Notes: a model not told the origin generated them from the sequence alone. Numbered from the stretch's first letter, positions 1 to 9,063 are shown. The stretch is 64,000 bases of DNA from Methyloversatilis sp. XJ19-49 (GCF_024580145.1 NZ_JANINI010000003.1:186001-250000); one strand, 5' to 3'. Numbers and translations are program-made.

Positions 1-128
1 AAGTCCCGGGTACGCGCCGTCATCACGACCTCGCCGCCGCACAGATCCAACAGCTTCTTGCGCGGACGAGCGGGGACAACAAGCCGGTGCTTGTCGTCCA
101 TCGTGAGCCGGGTTGTCCCGTAGAACAT
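1..128 (-). CDS. mraZ: MraZ transcriptional regulator, N-terminal part (cut by window edge)
   Basis: About 42 residues of the amino end are visible, reading leftward from ATG at 126-128. The start MFYGTTRLTMDDKHRL, then VVPARPRKKL and a GGEVVMTART stretch, match the first AbrB-like half of MraZ, in which MFxG, LDxKGR and PxRxR are conserved. MraZ heads the dcw (division and cell wall) cluster and binds repeats in front of its own gene. The cluster should therefore continue to the left of this window. The operator array at 210-264 supports the call independently. The rest of the protein is not visible. Confidence 0.85.
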   Translation of the reverse strand, partial: MFYGTTRLTMDDKHRLVVPARPRKKLLDLCGGEVVMTARTRD

Positions 129-209
129 TCGTATGCCCGAGAAAGTGAATCGAATACTGTGGATATATACAGCTGATTGCAGGATGGTTCGGAAATGCAG
201 CCTGGCCGG

Positions 210-264
210 CGATTCACCGTATTCCCACTTTCAATCCACTATATATCCAATATTGCTCCACTTT
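210..264 (-). promoter_or_regulatory. Predicted MraZ operator: five units at 11-bp period
   Basis: Read on the minus strand from 264 down, five consecutive 11-mers line up: AAAGTGGAGCA, ATATTGGATAT, ATAGTGGATTG, AAAGTGGGAAT, ACGGTGAATCG. The shared core is (A)AAGTGG, with units 2 and 5 degenerate. MraZ of other bacteria binds direct GTGG-containing repeats at about one helical turn upstream of mraZ, so this is the expected autoregulatory site. A TATATA at 164-169 on the same strand is a possible -10 element. The assignment is by pattern only. Confidence 0.75.
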
Positions 265-586
265 AGCTTTCGACTGCGCCAGGGTCAATAGACGGATGTA
301 AGCAAAACTGTTGTCGCAACAATGACTTAGCGTGAATTTTTCACGCTGTTTCAGGTAAAAACCTTTTGTTTTTAATGGGATAGAAAATGAATTGAATGTG
401 CTTGGTGAGAAGCTGCGTGCAGGCCAGACTGCGGTGGGGCGAAGTGGGGCGGAAGTGGAGCGGAATGCCGCGCCAGCCGATGCAAACCGGTGTGGGGAAC
501 AGCAGGGGCCGGGCAGGGAATCGAGCGGATGGAGGCGAGTGGAATGCGGGGGGGGGGCAAAAAGGGGAATTGCGCCGGGAGGGAGT
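265..586. other. Non-coding stretch between mraZ operator and rnpB 3' end, with a perfect hairpin
   Basis: No convincing gene is present. Positions 329-347 form a perfect inverted repeat, AGCGTGAA-TTT-TTCACGCT. No T run follows directly on either strand, so an operator or weak terminator are both possible. Positions 340-370 are unusually AT-rich for this genome. Positions 541-590 are G-rich on the plus strand, which corresponds to a C-rich tract just past the rnpB 3' end. Confidence 0.6.
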
Positions 587-987
587 GGAAGTCCGCCTGT
601 AAGCCGGGTTCTGTTGTGCGCGAACGCACTGGCAACCATTCATCTGGGCGACGTGTTGCCACGTCGCTCGAGCAGCCTACCCGGAAGCGACGCGAGCCGC
701 GTCATCGCTTCCCTATTTGGCCTTGCCCCGGATGGGGTTTTGCGTGCCGTGCACGTTGCCGCGCACGCGGTGGGCTCTTACCCGGCGTTGCCGCCCGCCC
801 GCAGGCGCACCATTTCAACCTTGCCTGATCCTTGCGGCCATCGGCGGTATGTTTTCTGTTCCACTTTCCGTCGCCTTGGGCCGCGCTTTCGCGCGGCTTG
901 CTGCGCCCGGCCGTTAGCCGGCATCCTGCTCTGCGGGGCCCGGACTTTCCTCCGCGCTTGCGCGCCGCGGTTGCCCGGCGGACTTCC
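587..987 (-). ncRNA. rnpB: RNase P RNA (type A)
   Basis: This is the catalytic RNA of RNase P, which matures tRNA 5' ends. Read on the minus strand it contains the conserved blocks GAGGAAAGTCCGGGC near the 5' end, ACCGCCGATGGCC, GGCAAGGCCAAATAGGG, GGGTAGGCTGCT, AGATGAATG and finally ACAGAACCCGGCTTA. The ends are set by the P1 helix: GGAAGTCCGCC at the 5' end (987-977) is exactly complementary to GGCGGACTTCC at the 3' end (597-587). The length of about 401 nt is normal for beta/gammaproteobacteria. Several long open frames run across it on both strands and are not genes. Confidence 0.96.
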
Positions 988-994
988 GGCATGG

Positions 995-1000
995 ATTCTA
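995..1000 (-). promoter_or_regulatory. Probable -10 element of rnpB
   Basis: TAGAAT on the minus strand ends 7 bases before the inferred first base of rnpB at 987. This is the spacing expected of a sigma-70 -10 box. No good -35 hexamer is seen 16-18 bases further up. The same intergenic space must also serve the divergent kinase gene at 1110. Confidence 0.5.
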
Positions 1001-1109
1001 CCCGTTCGTCGGTGTGCCGCCCGAAACATCGTCTGCGGCACTCAAGAACCCGCGTCGCCGGCCGTTCAGAGGGGTCAGAACGTCTGCCTTGAAGGCCTTT
1101 TTCCCGCTC

Positions 1110-3428
1110 ATGAACCTGTCGCTGCAGTCTGCCCGACATCTTGCCCGTCACTGGCTGGCGTACTTGCTGGCCGCGCTGGTGATCGGTCTGCTGGTGGCCG
1201 AACTGGCCGGTGCGACCGGACTGGCGGGCGCGGGTCGCCTGTCCCGCCTCGGTCTGGCGCCGCTGCTGGTACCTGTGCTGATCGTCTGTCTGGTGCTCTG
1301 GGCGGTCGGTGTGCGGCTTGATGCCGCGCGACAGGAACTTGAACAGCTGCACGTCGAACTGGAGCGGGCGCACACGCTCGGCCGCACCGGCAACTGGTCA
1401 TACGCGCACGGTGTGTTCGAATGGTCGGGCCGCGCGCGGCGGATACTTGGCATCGACGGCGCTGCGCTGGCGTCCTTCGAACAGCTTCTCGCCCATGTCG
1501 CGGCAGACGATCGTCTGCCGCTCGAACGTGCCTGGCGTGCTGCGCAGGCCGGAGCGCATTACCGCACCGAGTTCTGCGTCAGCCACCCGGACGGCGAACG
1601 GCGCGTGCTGTTCGAAGGTCGTGTCGAGTCCGCCGGCGCGGCGTCAGCAGGGGGTTACGGCACCGATGCGCCGGTGCTGGCCGGCATCGTGCAGGACATG
1701 ACCGACCGCTGGCGCATGGAGCGCGAGCTGCACCGCGCGATGCGCTATCAGCGCGCGCTGCTCGACAATTTTCCGTTCATGGTGTGGCTGAAGGATCGCG
1801 ACCTGCGTTTTCTGGCGGTCAACAAGCCGCTCGCACTCGCCGGCGGGTTGAACGATCCCGACGAAGCCTGTGGCCTGCAGGATCATGACCTGTGGCCGAC
1901 TGACTGCGCCGACGCCTACCGGGCCGACGATATCGAAGTACTGAACAGTCGCCTGCCGCGCTGCTCGGAGTCCTTCGTCGCATCCGGTACGGGATCGATC
2001 TGCCTTGAAGTGTGGAAGGCACCGGTGCTCGACGAGAACGGAGAACTGCTGGGCACGGTGGGCTTTGCGCGCGACATCAGCGAGCGCAAGCGCAGCGAAC
2101 AGGCGCTTGAGCGCAGTCGCGAGCAACTGGCCATGCTGGGGCGCCTGCAGGCGCGCTTCATCCGCGGTGAGTCGGGTGAAGCGCTGTTTGCCGCCATGCT
2201 GGACATCCTGCTCGACCTGGCCGGCGCAAGCGACGGCTTCATCGCCGAAGTCATGCACGATCCACGGCACGAACCGCAGGTGAATCTGCTGGCCAGCCGC
2301 GACAACGACTGGCTTGGCGCGTACCCCGAACTGATCGATGAAGCCCTGACCGCCGATCGCAGCGATCAGGAATCCGGTGCCATTGTCGCCTTGGCTGCGT
2401 TCGATGACCCGCCGAAGCAACGGGTGTGCTTCGCGGTCATGAGTGACCGGCGTCTGGTCGGGCTGGTCGGTCTCGAGCGCCCCCATGCTTTACCCGAAGC
2501 GTGCCGGACCGGCGTGCAGGCAGCGATCAGCACGTTCGGCCTGATTCTGCAGGCGGGCATTCGCGACCGCGACCGGCAGCGCGCCGAGACCGAACTGAAG
2601 CGGCATCGCGACCGTCTGAGCGAATTGATCGAAGAGCAGCTGTCCGACAGCATGTCGGCGCGGCGCATGGCTGAAACCGCCAATCGCGCCAAGAGCCGCT
2701 TCATGGCCAGCATGTCGCACGAACTGCGCACGCCCATTCACGCCATCCTCGCCTTTTCCCGTCTGGCGTTGCGCGACCGGCCGCCGCTGGCCGATGTCAC
2801 GCGCCGGCGCTTCGAGGTGATCCGCGAACACGGTGACCGCCTGCTTGCGCTGGTCGACGATCTGCTCGACTTGTCGCGCCTGGAAGGCGGCGCGATCAAG
2901 CTGAACGCGTCAAGCTGCGATCTGGAATCGCTGGTGGCTGAGGCGATTGCGCAGATGCAGGCTGTTGCGGTCGAACGTGGTGTGCATATGCGGATGACCG
3001 GATTGTTCCCGCCGGTTCCGCTGCAGGCCGACGCGCAGCGAATGGCACAGGTGCTGCGCACGCTGCTCGACAATGCGATCCGCTTTTCGCCACCGTCTGC
3101 CGAGGTGCTGCTTTCGCTCGAGCGGCATGAACATGAAGGTATGGCGGGTGTGCTGCTGCGCGTGTCCGATCACGGACCGGGCATCGCCGAAGAAGATCGC
3201 GAGCGCATCTTCGATCAGTTCGAGCAGGCGGCGCGCCTGCGCGGCGCCGAAGGCGGTACCGGGCTCGGACTCGCCATCTGTCGCGAGATCGTCAATCTGC
3301 ACGGCGGTTGGATACGGGCGGCCAGGCGTGACGACTGCGGGGCCTGCATCGAAATCTGGCTGGCGGCGCGCGAGCCGGACGACATTTCGACGGAATCAAC
3401 GCAAATGGAAATGGAAACAGCAACTTGA
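1110..3428 (+). CDS. Membrane-bound PAS sensor histidine kinase
   Basis: A 772-residue hybrid-free sensor kinase. The N-terminus has two hydrophobic segments (about residues 12-37 and 50-70) with a short loop. A PAS-type fold follows (about 88-205), then a second PAS domain ending in the motif GTVGFARDISERK, and a GAF-like region. The dimerisation domain holds the phospho-acceptor in MSHELRTP (His537), and a HATPase_c domain has DHGPGIAEEDRERIFDQF near residue 687 and a GTGLGLAI box. No receiver domain and no adjacent response regulator are seen, so it is an orphan. ATG 1110 is chosen because it leads straight into the first membrane helix; the open frame further upstream runs toward rnpB. 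The ligand is unknown. Confidence 0.85.
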   Translation: MNLSLQSARHLARHWLAYLLAALVIGLLVAELAGATGLAGAGRLSRLGLAPLLVPVLIVCLVLWAVGVRLDAARQELEQLHVELERAHTLGRTGNWSYAHGVFEWSGRARRILGIDGAALASFEQLLAHVAADDRLPLERAWRAAQAGAHYRTEFCVSHPDGERRVLFEGRVESAGAASAGGYGTDAPVLAGIVQDMTDRWRMERELHRAMRYQRALLDNFPFMVWLKDRDLRFLAVNKPLALAGGLNDPDEACGLQDHDLWPTDCADAYRADDIEVLNSRLPRCSESFVASGTGSICLEVWKAPVLDENGELLGTVGFARDISERKRSEQALERSREQLAMLGRLQARFIRGESGEALFAAMLDILLDLAGASDGFIAEVMHDPRHEPQVNLLASRDNDWLGAYPELIDEALTADRSDQESGAIVALAAFDDPPKQRVCFAVMSDRRLVGLVGLERPHALPEACRTGVQAAISTFGLILQAGIRDRDRQRAETELKRHRDRLSELIEEQLSDSMSARRMAETANRAKSRFMASMSHELRTPIHAILAFSRLALRDRPPLADVTRRRFEVIREHGDRLLALVDDLLDLSRLEGGAIKLNASSCDLESLVAEAIAQMQAVAVERGVHMRMTGLFPPVPLQADAQRMAQVLRTLLDNAIRFSPPSAEVLLSLERHEHEGMAGVLLRVSDHGPGIAEEDRERIFDQFEQAARLRGAEGGTGLGLAICREIVNLHGGWIRAARRDDCGACIEIWLAAREPDDISTESTQMEMETAT

Positions 3429-3518
3429 TACGACGACCCGGGACGCGCTACGGTACCGGGGGAGCGGCGCCAGAGTACGCGGTGGCTGCACGGCAGGTCT
3501 TTCCTGAGAGGATGTGAA

Positions 3519-4538
3519 ATGGGTATCGGCGACTTCATCAAGAAACAGTTCATCGACGTACTGCAGTGGCAGGAGGACGGCGATGGCACGCTGGCCTGGC
3601 GGCATCCGATGCAGGATGCGGAAATTCAGTACGGTGCGCAGCTGACGGTGCGCGAGTCGCAGGCGGCACTGTTCGTCAACGAGGGGCGCATCGCCGACGT
3701 GCTCGGTCCCGGTCGCCACGTGTTGAAGACCAGTACGCTGCCGGTGCTGACCTATCTGCAGAACTGGGACAAGCTGTTCGAATCGCCCTTCAAGAGTGAT
3801 GTCTATTTCTTCAGCACCCGCCTGCAACTGGGCCGCAAGTGGGGCACGGCTCAACCGGTGACGGTGCGCGACAAGGATTTCGGCATGGTCAGGCTGCGCG
3901 CGTTCGGCGTGTACTCCTACCGGCTGGCCGACCCGAAGCAGTTCTTCGCGGAAATCAGCGGCACGCGCGACATCTATACGGTCGATGATCTCGAGATGCA
4001 GCTGCGCAACCTGATCGTGTCGGCGATGAGCAATACGCTCGGTGCGTCGGAACTGCCATTCCTCGACATGGCGACCAATTTCGGCCTGCTGGGTGAACGC
4101 ATGAAGGGCGCGATGGCGCCAGTGTTCGAACGCTATGGCGTTGCGCTGGACAATTTCGCGGTTGAAAGCGTGTCGCTGCCGGAAGAGCTGCAGAAGGCCT
4201 TCGATACCCGGGTATCGATGGGCATGGCCGGCAATCTGGCCGCCTTCACCCAGTATCAGACCGCCACGGCCATTCCGATGGCGGCGCAGAACGAAGGCGG
4301 GCTGGCCGGCATCGGCGCCAGCCTGGGCGCCGGTCTGAGCATGGGGCAGGTGATGACCGAAGCGATGCGGGGTTCGGTATTGCCGGCAACGGCAACCTCG
4401 GTGGCTTCGGCGCCGGCAGCGGCCGATACGCCGGAAGCAAAGCTGGGCAAGCTGAAATCGCTGCTCGATGGCGGTTTGATCACCGAAGCCGACTACACCG
4501 CCGCCAAGACGGCGTTGCTGAAGCAGATCACCGGTTGA
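3519..4538 (+). CDS. SPFH domain protein with C-terminal SHOCT domain
   Basis: A 339-residue soluble-looking protein. Residues about 1-245 form an SPFH/band-7-like module of the type often annotated as virion-core-like or YdjI-like, with the phrases ESQAALFVNEGRI and FGVYSYRLADPKQFF. A Gly/Ala/Met-rich linker follows. The last about 30 residues, KLGKLKSLLDGGLITEADY and onward, are a SHOCT oligomerisation domain. GAGAGGA precedes the ATG. Family members are linked to envelope stress or membrane microdomains, but no precise function is known. It follows the kinase gene by 90 bp on the same strand and may be co-expressed. Confidence 0.8.
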   Translation: MGIGDFIKKQFIDVLQWQEDGDGTLAWRHPMQDAEIQYGAQLTVRESQAALFVNEGRIADVLGPGRHVLKTSTLPVLTYLQNWDKLFESPFKSDVYFFSTRLQLGRKWGTAQPVTVRDKDFGMVRLRAFGVYSYRLADPKQFFAEISGTRDIYTVDDLEMQLRNLIVSAMSNTLGASELPFLDMATNFGLLGERMKGAMAPVFERYGVALDNFAVESVSLPEELQKAFDTRVSMGMAGNLAAFTQYQTATAIPMAAQNEGGLAGIGASLGAGLSMGQVMTEAMRGSVLPATATSVASAPAAADTPEAKLGKLKSLLDGGLITEADYTAAKTALLKQITG

Positions 4539-4681
4539 ACGCCGCGGGGGCACGGTGCGGCGCGTCCCGGCGGACGCGCCGGTGTTGCCGGTCTGCCACC
4601 GATGCTGCGTATTGCCGTCGCCCTGACGGTAGACTCGCGGGTTGAACGATAGACAACCCGGCGGCACCGCCCCAGTCCTGC

Positions 4682-6328
4682 ATGTTGCGATTAACCGAAG
4701 TCAAGTTGCCCCTCGATCACCCGGACGAGGCGTTGCGTTCCGCCGTACTCGAACGGCTGCGCATCGCCCCCGGCGAACTGCTGTCCTGTACGGTATTCAA
4801 GCGCAGCTACGACGCGCGCAAGCGCTCGAACATCTTCCTGATCTATTCGCTCGACGTCGAGCTGGCGGATGAAACCGCCGTACTGGCGCGCCTGAAGGGC
4901 GTTCCTCACGTACATCCCACACCCGACATGGACTACCGTTTCGTTGCCCGCGCACCCGCCGGCCTGGCGCAGCGCCCGGTCATCATCGGCATGGGGCCGT
5001 GTGGCATCCTGGCGGCGCTTGTGCTTGCGCAGATGGGATTTCGCCCCATCGTGCTGGAGCGTGGCAAGGCCGTGCGCGAGCGCACGAAGGACACCTGGGG
5101 CCTGTGGCGCAAGCACGTCCTGGATCCTGAGTCGAACGTGCAGTTCGGCGAGGGCGGGGCCGGTACCTTTTCCGACGGCAAGCTGTACAGCCAGGTCAAG
5201 GATCCGAAGCACTACGGGCGCAAGGTGCTGAAGGAATTCGTCAAGGCCGGTGCGCCGGAAGAAATCCTGTATGTCAGCAAGCCGCACATCGGCACCTTCC
5301 GGCTGGTCGGCATGGTCGAGAAGATGCGTGCGGAAATCGAGGCGCTGGGGGGCGAGATCCGCTTCAGGTCGCGCGTCGAGGATCTGATCATCGAAGACCG
5401 CAAGGTACGCGGCGTGATGCTGGCAGGCGGTGAAGTCATTGCTGCCGATCATGTCGTGCTGGCGGTGGGCCACAGCGCACGCGACACCTTCGAAATGCTC
5501 TACGAGCGCGGTGTCTATATGGAAGCGAAGCCGTTCTCGGTCGGCTTCCGCATCGAACATCCGCAGGCGCTGATCGACCGCTGCCGCTTCGGCGACTACG
5601 CCGGTCACGCACTGCTGGGCGCGGCCGACTACAAGCTGGTGCACCACGCATCCAACGGCCGTTCGGTGTACAGCTTCTGCATGTGTCCGGGCGGCACCGT
5701 GGTCGCGGCCACCTCGGAGCCGGGCCGTGTCGTGACCAACGGCATGAGCCAGTATTCCCGCAACGAGCGCAATGCCAATGCCGGCATCGTGGTCGGCATT
5801 TCGCCGGAGGACTATCCAGGTCACCCGCTGGCCGGCATTGCGTTCCAGCGCCGGTGGGAATCGCGCGCCTTCGAACTGGGAGGCGGCGACTACAGTGCGC
5901 CGGGTCAGCTTGTCGGCGATTTCATCGCCGCGCGGCCGTCCACGCAGCTCGGTGTGGTCACGCCGTCCTATACGCCGGGTGTCCGGCTGGGCGAACTCGA
6001 TACGGCGTTGCCTGCCTACGCGATCACGGCCATCCGCGAGGCACTGCCGGCGTTCGACCGGCAGATCAAGGGTTTCGCGATGCATGACGCGGTGCTGACC
6101 GGCGTGGAGACGCGCACGTCCTCGCCGATCCGCATCAAGCGTGATCCGGTGAGCTACCAGAGTCTGAACACAGTCGGGCTGTATCCGGCCGGCGAAGGCG
6201 CAAGCTACGCCGGCGGCATCCTGTCGGCAGCGATCGACGGCATCGAGGTGGCGGAGGCCGTGGCGCTGAGCATGGCAGGCGGGTCGCGCGTCAGCGGGGA
6301 AAGGCGCGGAGCGGTCGAGCTTTCGTAG
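4682..6328 (+). CDS. FAD-dependent oxidoreductase (COG2509-type, unknown substrate)
   Basis: A 548-residue flavoprotein. It has an N-terminal domain of about 95 residues typical of this family (LTEVKLPLDHP, VFKRSYDARKR). A dinucleotide-binding motif follows at about residues 102-115 (IGMGPCGILAALVLA), then ERGKAVRERT and QFGEGGAGTFSDGKL. A C-terminal FAD contact region reads GLYPAGEGASYAGGI. The family is conserved in many bacteria as an uncharacterised FAD-dependent dehydrogenase. It is full length by comparison with relatives. Nothing in the neighbourhood indicates a substrate. A 143-bp gap with no clear features separates it from the SPFH gene. Confidence 0.85.
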   Translation: MLRLTEVKLPLDHPDEALRSAVLERLRIAPGELLSCTVFKRSYDARKRSNIFLIYSLDVELADETAVLARLKGVPHVHPTPDMDYRFVARAPAGLAQRPVIIGMGPCGILAALVLAQMGFRPIVLERGKAVRERTKDTWGLWRKHVLDPESNVQFGEGGAGTFSDGKLYSQVKDPKHYGRKVLKEFVKAGAPEEILYVSKPHIGTFRLVGMVEKMRAEIEALGGEIRFRSRVEDLIIEDRKVRGVMLAGGEVIAADHVVLAVGHSARDTFEMLYERGVYMEAKPFSVGFRIEHPQALIDRCRFGDYAGHALLGAADYKLVHHASNGRSVYSFCMCPGGTVVAATSEPGRVVTNGMSQYSRNERNANAGIVVGISPEDYPGHPLAGIAFQRRWESRAFELGGGDYSAPGQLVGDFIAARPSTQLGVVTPSYTPGVRLGELDTALPAYAITAIREALPAFDRQIKGFAMHDAVLTGVETRTSSPIRIKRDPVSYQSLNTVGLYPAGEGASYAGGILSAAIDGIEVAEAVALSMAGGSRVSGERRGAVELS

Positions 6329-6362
6329 GCGCCTTCCACGGCGGGCGCCGCAACGGATCCGG

Positions 6363-7322
6363 TCAGCGCCCGTGCTCGAAGAAGTGCAGCAGCCGTTGCG
6401 GCAGCCAGTCGAGATGACCTGTCGGCGCACCGCTCACATAGCCGACGTGGCCACCCTGCGCGGTGTATTCGGGCAGTACGTCGGACGACAGCATCTGCGG
6501 CGTGGCCAGCGACCAGTCGGGCACCATCGGGTCGTTCAGCGCCTGCAGCAGCAGAAGCGGCACGCGCACCTCGCGCAGCAGCGGGCGCGCCGAGCAGCGT
6601 GTCCAGTAGTCGTCGGCATCCCTGAATCCATGAAGTTGCGAGGTGACGGCGTCGTCAAACGCCTTGATTGACGCGCTGGCGGCGATCGCCGCGGCATCCA
6701 GCACGCCCGGAAACAAGGCCGCCTTGTGCAGGGCACGCGGCTTCATCGTGCGCAGGAAATACTGCGTGTAGACGCGATTGAAACCCTGGTCGAGCGCCCG
6801 TCCGGCAGCACCCAGATCGACCGGTGCACAGACCGACGCCGCGCTGCGCAGCCAGCGCGATGCGGCGTGGCCCTGCTCGCCCAGCCACTTGCACAGCACA
6901 TTGCCGCCGAGCGAAACGCCGACCGCATGCACCGGCTGACCGTTCATGCGCGGCACGACACGCGGCAGCAGCCAGTCCAGCTCCGCGCTGTCACCCGAGT
7001 GATAGGCGCGCACCAGCCGGTTCGGTTCGCCGGAACAGCCGCGCGCATGCACCACCACCCCGTTCCAGCCGCGCGCGTCGACAGCACCCAACAGCGCCCG
7101 CGCGTAATGGCTTTCCGAGCTGCCTTCCAGCCCGTGCAGCAGCATCACCAGAGGCTGCTGCGCGCGCAGCGGCAACCAGTCCAGATCGATGAAGTCGCCG
7201 TCGGGCGTATCGACGCGCTCGCGTGCCAGTGCTGGCAGCGGCGGCAGGATGAAGCGCGGCCAGATGGTCTGCGCGTGGCCGCCGGGCAGCCAGCGTGCAG
7301 GGTGAAAGCGGGGCGGCGACAT
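6363..7322 (-). CDS. YheT-type alpha/beta hydrolase
   Basis: A 319-residue hydrolase of the YheT/ABHD1-3 group (COG0429). The N-terminus FHPARWLPGGHAQTIWP is characteristic of the group. The nucleophile elbow is GVSLGGN (Ser about residue 146). The oxyanion region is LLHGLEGSSESHYARAL, and the end holds GGHVGYVSG with the catalytic His. The acid is probably the Asp in ALNDPMV. The physiological substrate is unknown, with esterase or lipase-like activity expected. It is the last gene of a leftward run from ilvE. Confidence 0.85.
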   Translation of the reverse strand: MSPPRFHPARWLPGGHAQTIWPRFILPPLPALARERVDTPDGDFIDLDWLPLRAQQPLVMLLHGLEGSSESHYARALLGAVDARGWNGVVVHARGCSGEPNRLVRAYHSGDSAELDWLLPRVVPRMNGQPVHAVGVSLGGNVLCKWLGEQGHAASRWLRSAASVCAPVDLGAAGRALDQGFNRVYTQYFLRTMKPRALHKAALFPGVLDAAAIAASASIKAFDDAVTSQLHGFRDADDYWTRCSARPLLREVRVPLLLLQALNDPMVPDWSLATPQMLSSDVLPEYTAQGGHVGYVSGAPTGHLDWLPQRLLHFFEHGR

Positions 7323-7372
7323 GCCCGGTGAAGAACTCGGCGCGGGGCCTGGCGAAGTGCTCAGTAAGGGAC

Positions 7373-7804
7373 TCAGTGAAGTATCTTCGGCGGGCCCGCC
7401 GTCTCCTGTGCAGCCGGGGCGGCGGAAGCGTGATGCAACACCATGTGCCAGCCCAGCGGACCGCGCAGATAGACGTTGGTCACGATGAGCAGCGGACGCG
7501 ACGCGCGGTCACCAGCGGCGCTGCACTGTTCGTTCAGGCTGTGGATGGACTGCAGCACACCCTGCATGATCTGTGCGTTGATCACCCGTACATCGACCCG
7601 GGTACCGGCGAACACGCGCCGCCAGGCATCGCGGACTTCTTCGTAGCCGCTGGCACGCGGGCAGCCGGCCAGCGCGCAGATGATGTCGTCCTCGTCACCC
7701 CACACCGACATCATGGCTTCGATATCGCCCCGCGCGCGTGCTTCGTAAAAGGCCGCTTCGGCTTCCTGAGGCGTCGCGAAAAAGGCCTTGCGGGGCATTT
7801 CCAT
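7373..7804 (-). CDS. SnoaL/NTF2-like protein (DUF4440 type)
   Basis: A 143-residue small single-domain protein. It begins MEMPRKAFFATPQEAEAAFYEA and continues with DIEAMMSVWGDEDDIICA, RDAWRRVFAG and WHMVLHHAS, the pattern of SnoaL-like or NTF2 folds that form small cone-shaped pockets. Many relatives are annotated only as nuclear transport factor 2 family. The frame stays open further upstream, but that part would overlap the zinc-finger gene, so the start at 7804 is preferred. Function is unknown. The gene sits 11 bp downstream of the zinc-finger gene and is probably co-transcribed with ilvE. Confidence 0.75.
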   Translation of the reverse strand: MEMPRKAFFATPQEAEAAFYEARARGDIEAMMSVWGDEDDIICALAGCPRASGYEEVRDAWRRVFAGTRVDVRVINAQIMQGVLQSIHSLNEQCSAAGDRASRPLLIVTNVYLRGPLGWHMVLHHASAAPAAQETAGPPKILH

Positions 7805-7815
7805 GGACAGTGGGC

Positions 7816-8028
7816 TCAGTGGCCGGCAGGCGCCGGGCCGTTGTAGCGGTAGCGCGTACCGCAGTACGGGCAGGTGGCCTCGCCGGTCTTGGTCACGTCG
7901 AGGAACACACGCGGATGACGCGCCCACAGCGGCGCGCCGGGCAGCGGACAGTGCAGCGGCAGGTCGGTCGCGCCGACTTCGACGTCGCGTGCGCGGTCTC
8001 GGCTGGAATCACTCACGGCTTGGTTCAT
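7816..8028 (-). CDS. Small zinc-finger protein (COG4391-like)
   Basis: A 70-residue protein carrying a C-terminal zinc ribbon: LHCPLPGAPLWARHPRVF, then ATCPYCGTRYRY. Cys27, His38, Cys53 and Cys56 are plausible zinc ligands. This resembles bacterial zinc-finger domain proteins related to the mitochondrial complex I subunit NDUFS6, a domain commonly found next to ilvE in betaproteobacteria. The spacing to ilvE is 18 bp, so translation is probably coupled. A precise role is not known. Confidence 0.8.
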   Translation of the reverse strand: MNQAVSDSSRDRARDVEVGATDLPLHCPLPGAPLWARHPRVFLDVTKTGEATCPYCGTRYRYNGPAPAGH

Positions 8029-8046
8029 GGCAGATGGGCTCCGGGT

Positions 8047-8967
8047 TCAGATCTTGGTCAGCCAGCGGTGGTACTCGGGGGCGCGGCCATTGACGATGTC
8101 GAAGAAGCGCGCCTGCAGCTTTTCGGTGACCGGGCCGCGCGTGCCGCTGCCGATGACGCGATTGTCGAGCTCGCGGATCGGCGTCACTTCGGCCGCGGTG
8201 CCGGTGAAGAAGGCCTCGTCGGCAGTGTAGATGTCGTCGCGCGTCAGCCGCTTCGACACCACCTGATAGCCGAATTCGGCGGCGATCTCGATCACCGATG
8301 CGCGCGTGATGCCGACCAGCGCCGAGGCGATTTCCGGTTCGTAGATCTTGTTGTCCTTCACAACGAACAGGTTTTCGCCCGCACCTTCGGCGACGAAGCC
8401 ATCGACGTCGAGAAGCAGCGCCTCGTCGTAGCCCAGGTCGGTCGCTTCCATGTTGGCGAGGATGGAATTGGCGTAGGTGCCCGAGTACTTGGCGCGGCAC
8501 ATCGACACATTGACGTGGTGGCGCGAGAAGGACGAGGTCTTGACCCGGATGCCCTTCTTCAGGCCGTCCTCGCCCAGGTAGGCGCCCCAGGGCCAGGCGG
8601 CGATCGACACATGCACCGAGGCGCCGCGCGTCGAAATCCCCATCTTTTCCGAGCCGAAGAAGGCGATCGGCCGGATGTAGCAGGATTCCAGTTTGTTGGC
8701 GCGCACCACTTCAAGCTGCGCTTCCATGATTTCCTCGCGGCTGTACGGCATCTTCATCATGTAGATGTGCGCCGAGTTGAACAGCCGGTCAGTGTGTTCC
8801 TTCAGGCGGTAGATCGCGGTACCGATTTCGGTGTGGTAGGCGCGTACACCCTCGAAGACGGCCAGACCGTAGTGCAGCGAGTGGGTCAGTACGTGCGTGG
8901 TGGCCTCGCGCCAGGGCACCAGCTTGCCGTCGTACCAGATAAAACCGTCGCGGTCGGCCATCGACAT
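8047..8967 (-). CDS. ilvE: Branched-chain amino acid aminotransferase
   Basis: A 306-residue class IV PLP enzyme that makes the last step of Val, Leu and Ile synthesis reversible with glutamate. Motifs: IWYDGKLVPW at the start, LTHSLHYGLAVFEGVRAY, the PLP lysine in CRAKYSGTYANSI, DVDGFVAEGAGENLF, and EAFFTGTAAEVTPIRELDNR. The ATG at 8967 is preceded by GGAG at about 8 bases. The frame stays open far upstream, but that region is the divergent promoter and the antisense of the NUDIX gene. A minus-strand TAAAAT at 9002-9007 is a likely -10. Confidence 0.95.
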   Translation of the reverse strand: MSMADRDGFIWYDGKLVPWREATTHVLTHSLHYGLAVFEGVRAYHTEIGTAIYRLKEHTDRLFNSAHIYMMKMPYSREEIMEAQLEVVRANKLESCYIRPIAFFGSEKMGISTRGASVHVSIAAWPWGAYLGEDGLKKGIRVKTSSFSRHHVNVSMCRAKYSGTYANSILANMEATDLGYDEALLLDVDGFVAEGAGENLFVVKDNKIYEPEIASALVGITRASVIEIAAEFGYQVVSKRLTRDDIYTADEAFFTGTAAEVTPIRELDNRVIGSGTRGPVTEKLQARFFDIVNGRAPEYHRWLTKI

Positions 8968-9001
8968 GAGAAACACTCCAGTGGATTGCGATAAGCGCGC
9001 G

Positions 9002-9057
9002 ATTTTAGCTGATGCGCGCAGTGCGGCGACGGTCATCGCAGCCGCACGCGTTAAAAT
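9002..9057. promoter_or_regulatory. Divergent -10 elements between ilvE and the NUDIX gene
   Basis: TAAAAT occurs on the minus strand at 9002-9007 (toward ilvE) and on the plus strand at 9052-9057 (toward the NUDIX gene). The plus-strand copy ends only 6 bases before ATG 9064, which would make that transcript nearly or fully leaderless. The -35 elements are weak on both strands. Confidence 0.45.
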
Positions 9058-9063
9058 CAGCGG

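Noticed and set aside
392..1321. Long open frames across 392-1321 on both strands
   Set aside because: They run across the rnpB gene; the RNA has a complete set of conserved blocks and a closed P1 helix, so the frames are chance openings in GC-rich DNA.
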